A DNA stretch of 6,352 nucleotides from Candidatus Poseidoniaceae archaeon (GTDB lineage Archaea > Thermoplasmatota > Poseidoniia > Poseidoniales > Poseidoniaceae), in contig JASLVI010000084.1 in the NCBI GenBank assembly GCA_030741455.1, forward strand, positions 1-6,352. The letters run 5' to 3'. The notes under the pieces were generated by a model. That model did no database searches. It saw only the letters and a program-made list of their open reading frames with translations, and was not told the DNA's origin. The first letter of the stretch is position 1, and every line of letters starts with the position of its first letter. The position numbers and the translations under genes are program-made. This document shows positions 6,352-6,352 of this stretch, piece after piece.

Positions 6352-6352
6352 T

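Overview
The window is a compact, gene-dense prokaryotic segment with six protein-coding genes and almost no non-coding DNA. No RNA gene, CRISPR array, insertion sequence or other mobile element was seen. The lineage is probably archaeal. The best guess is a marine, Poseidoniales-like (Marine Group II) euryarchaeon. This rests on an aldehyde:ferredoxin oxidoreductase (AOR) family enzyme, strongly acidic proteins with Asp/Glu-rich insertions, and a highly acidic protein ending in a Trp/Tyr/Asp module of a kind I associate with that group. The assignment is inference and could not be checked here.

Left part, plus strand (1-3106): the 3' end of a cofactor-dependent phosphoglycerate mutase gene (gpmA). 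After only 4 bases comes an AOR-family tungsten/molybdopterin enzyme, and 12 bases after that a small membrane-anchored DUF1499 protein. The tight spacing suggests one transcription unit. Phosphoglycerate mutase acts on 3-phosphoglycerate. One AOR subfamily, GAPOR, makes 3-phosphoglycerate directly from glyceraldehyde-3-phosphate, so the pairing may hint at the substrate, although the sequence looks more like a generic AOR than like GAPOR.

Middle part (3091-4640): a minus-strand gene for a JAMM/MPN-type zinc metalloprotease-like protein with an intact HxHx7Sx2D motif. Its last codons overlap the end of the DUF1499 gene tail to tail. An 80-base divergent spacer separates it from a plus-strand gene for a very acidic protein of unknown function with a basic N-terminus and an aromatic C-terminal module.

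Right part, minus strand (4651 to the window edge): a peptidase S15 (Xaa-Pro dipeptidyl-peptidase/CocE-like) alpha/beta hydrolase with a recognisable Ser-Asp-His triad and a C-terminal beta-sandwich domain. Its true start probably lies beyond the right edge. The genes look like ordinary central and peripheral metabolism, protein processing and peptide degradation. I did not find convincing evidence of a defence system or other new multi-gene system. The most notable points are the gpmA-AOR pairing, deviations in the AOR and GpmA motifs, and the orphan JAMM protein divergent from the acidic protein.
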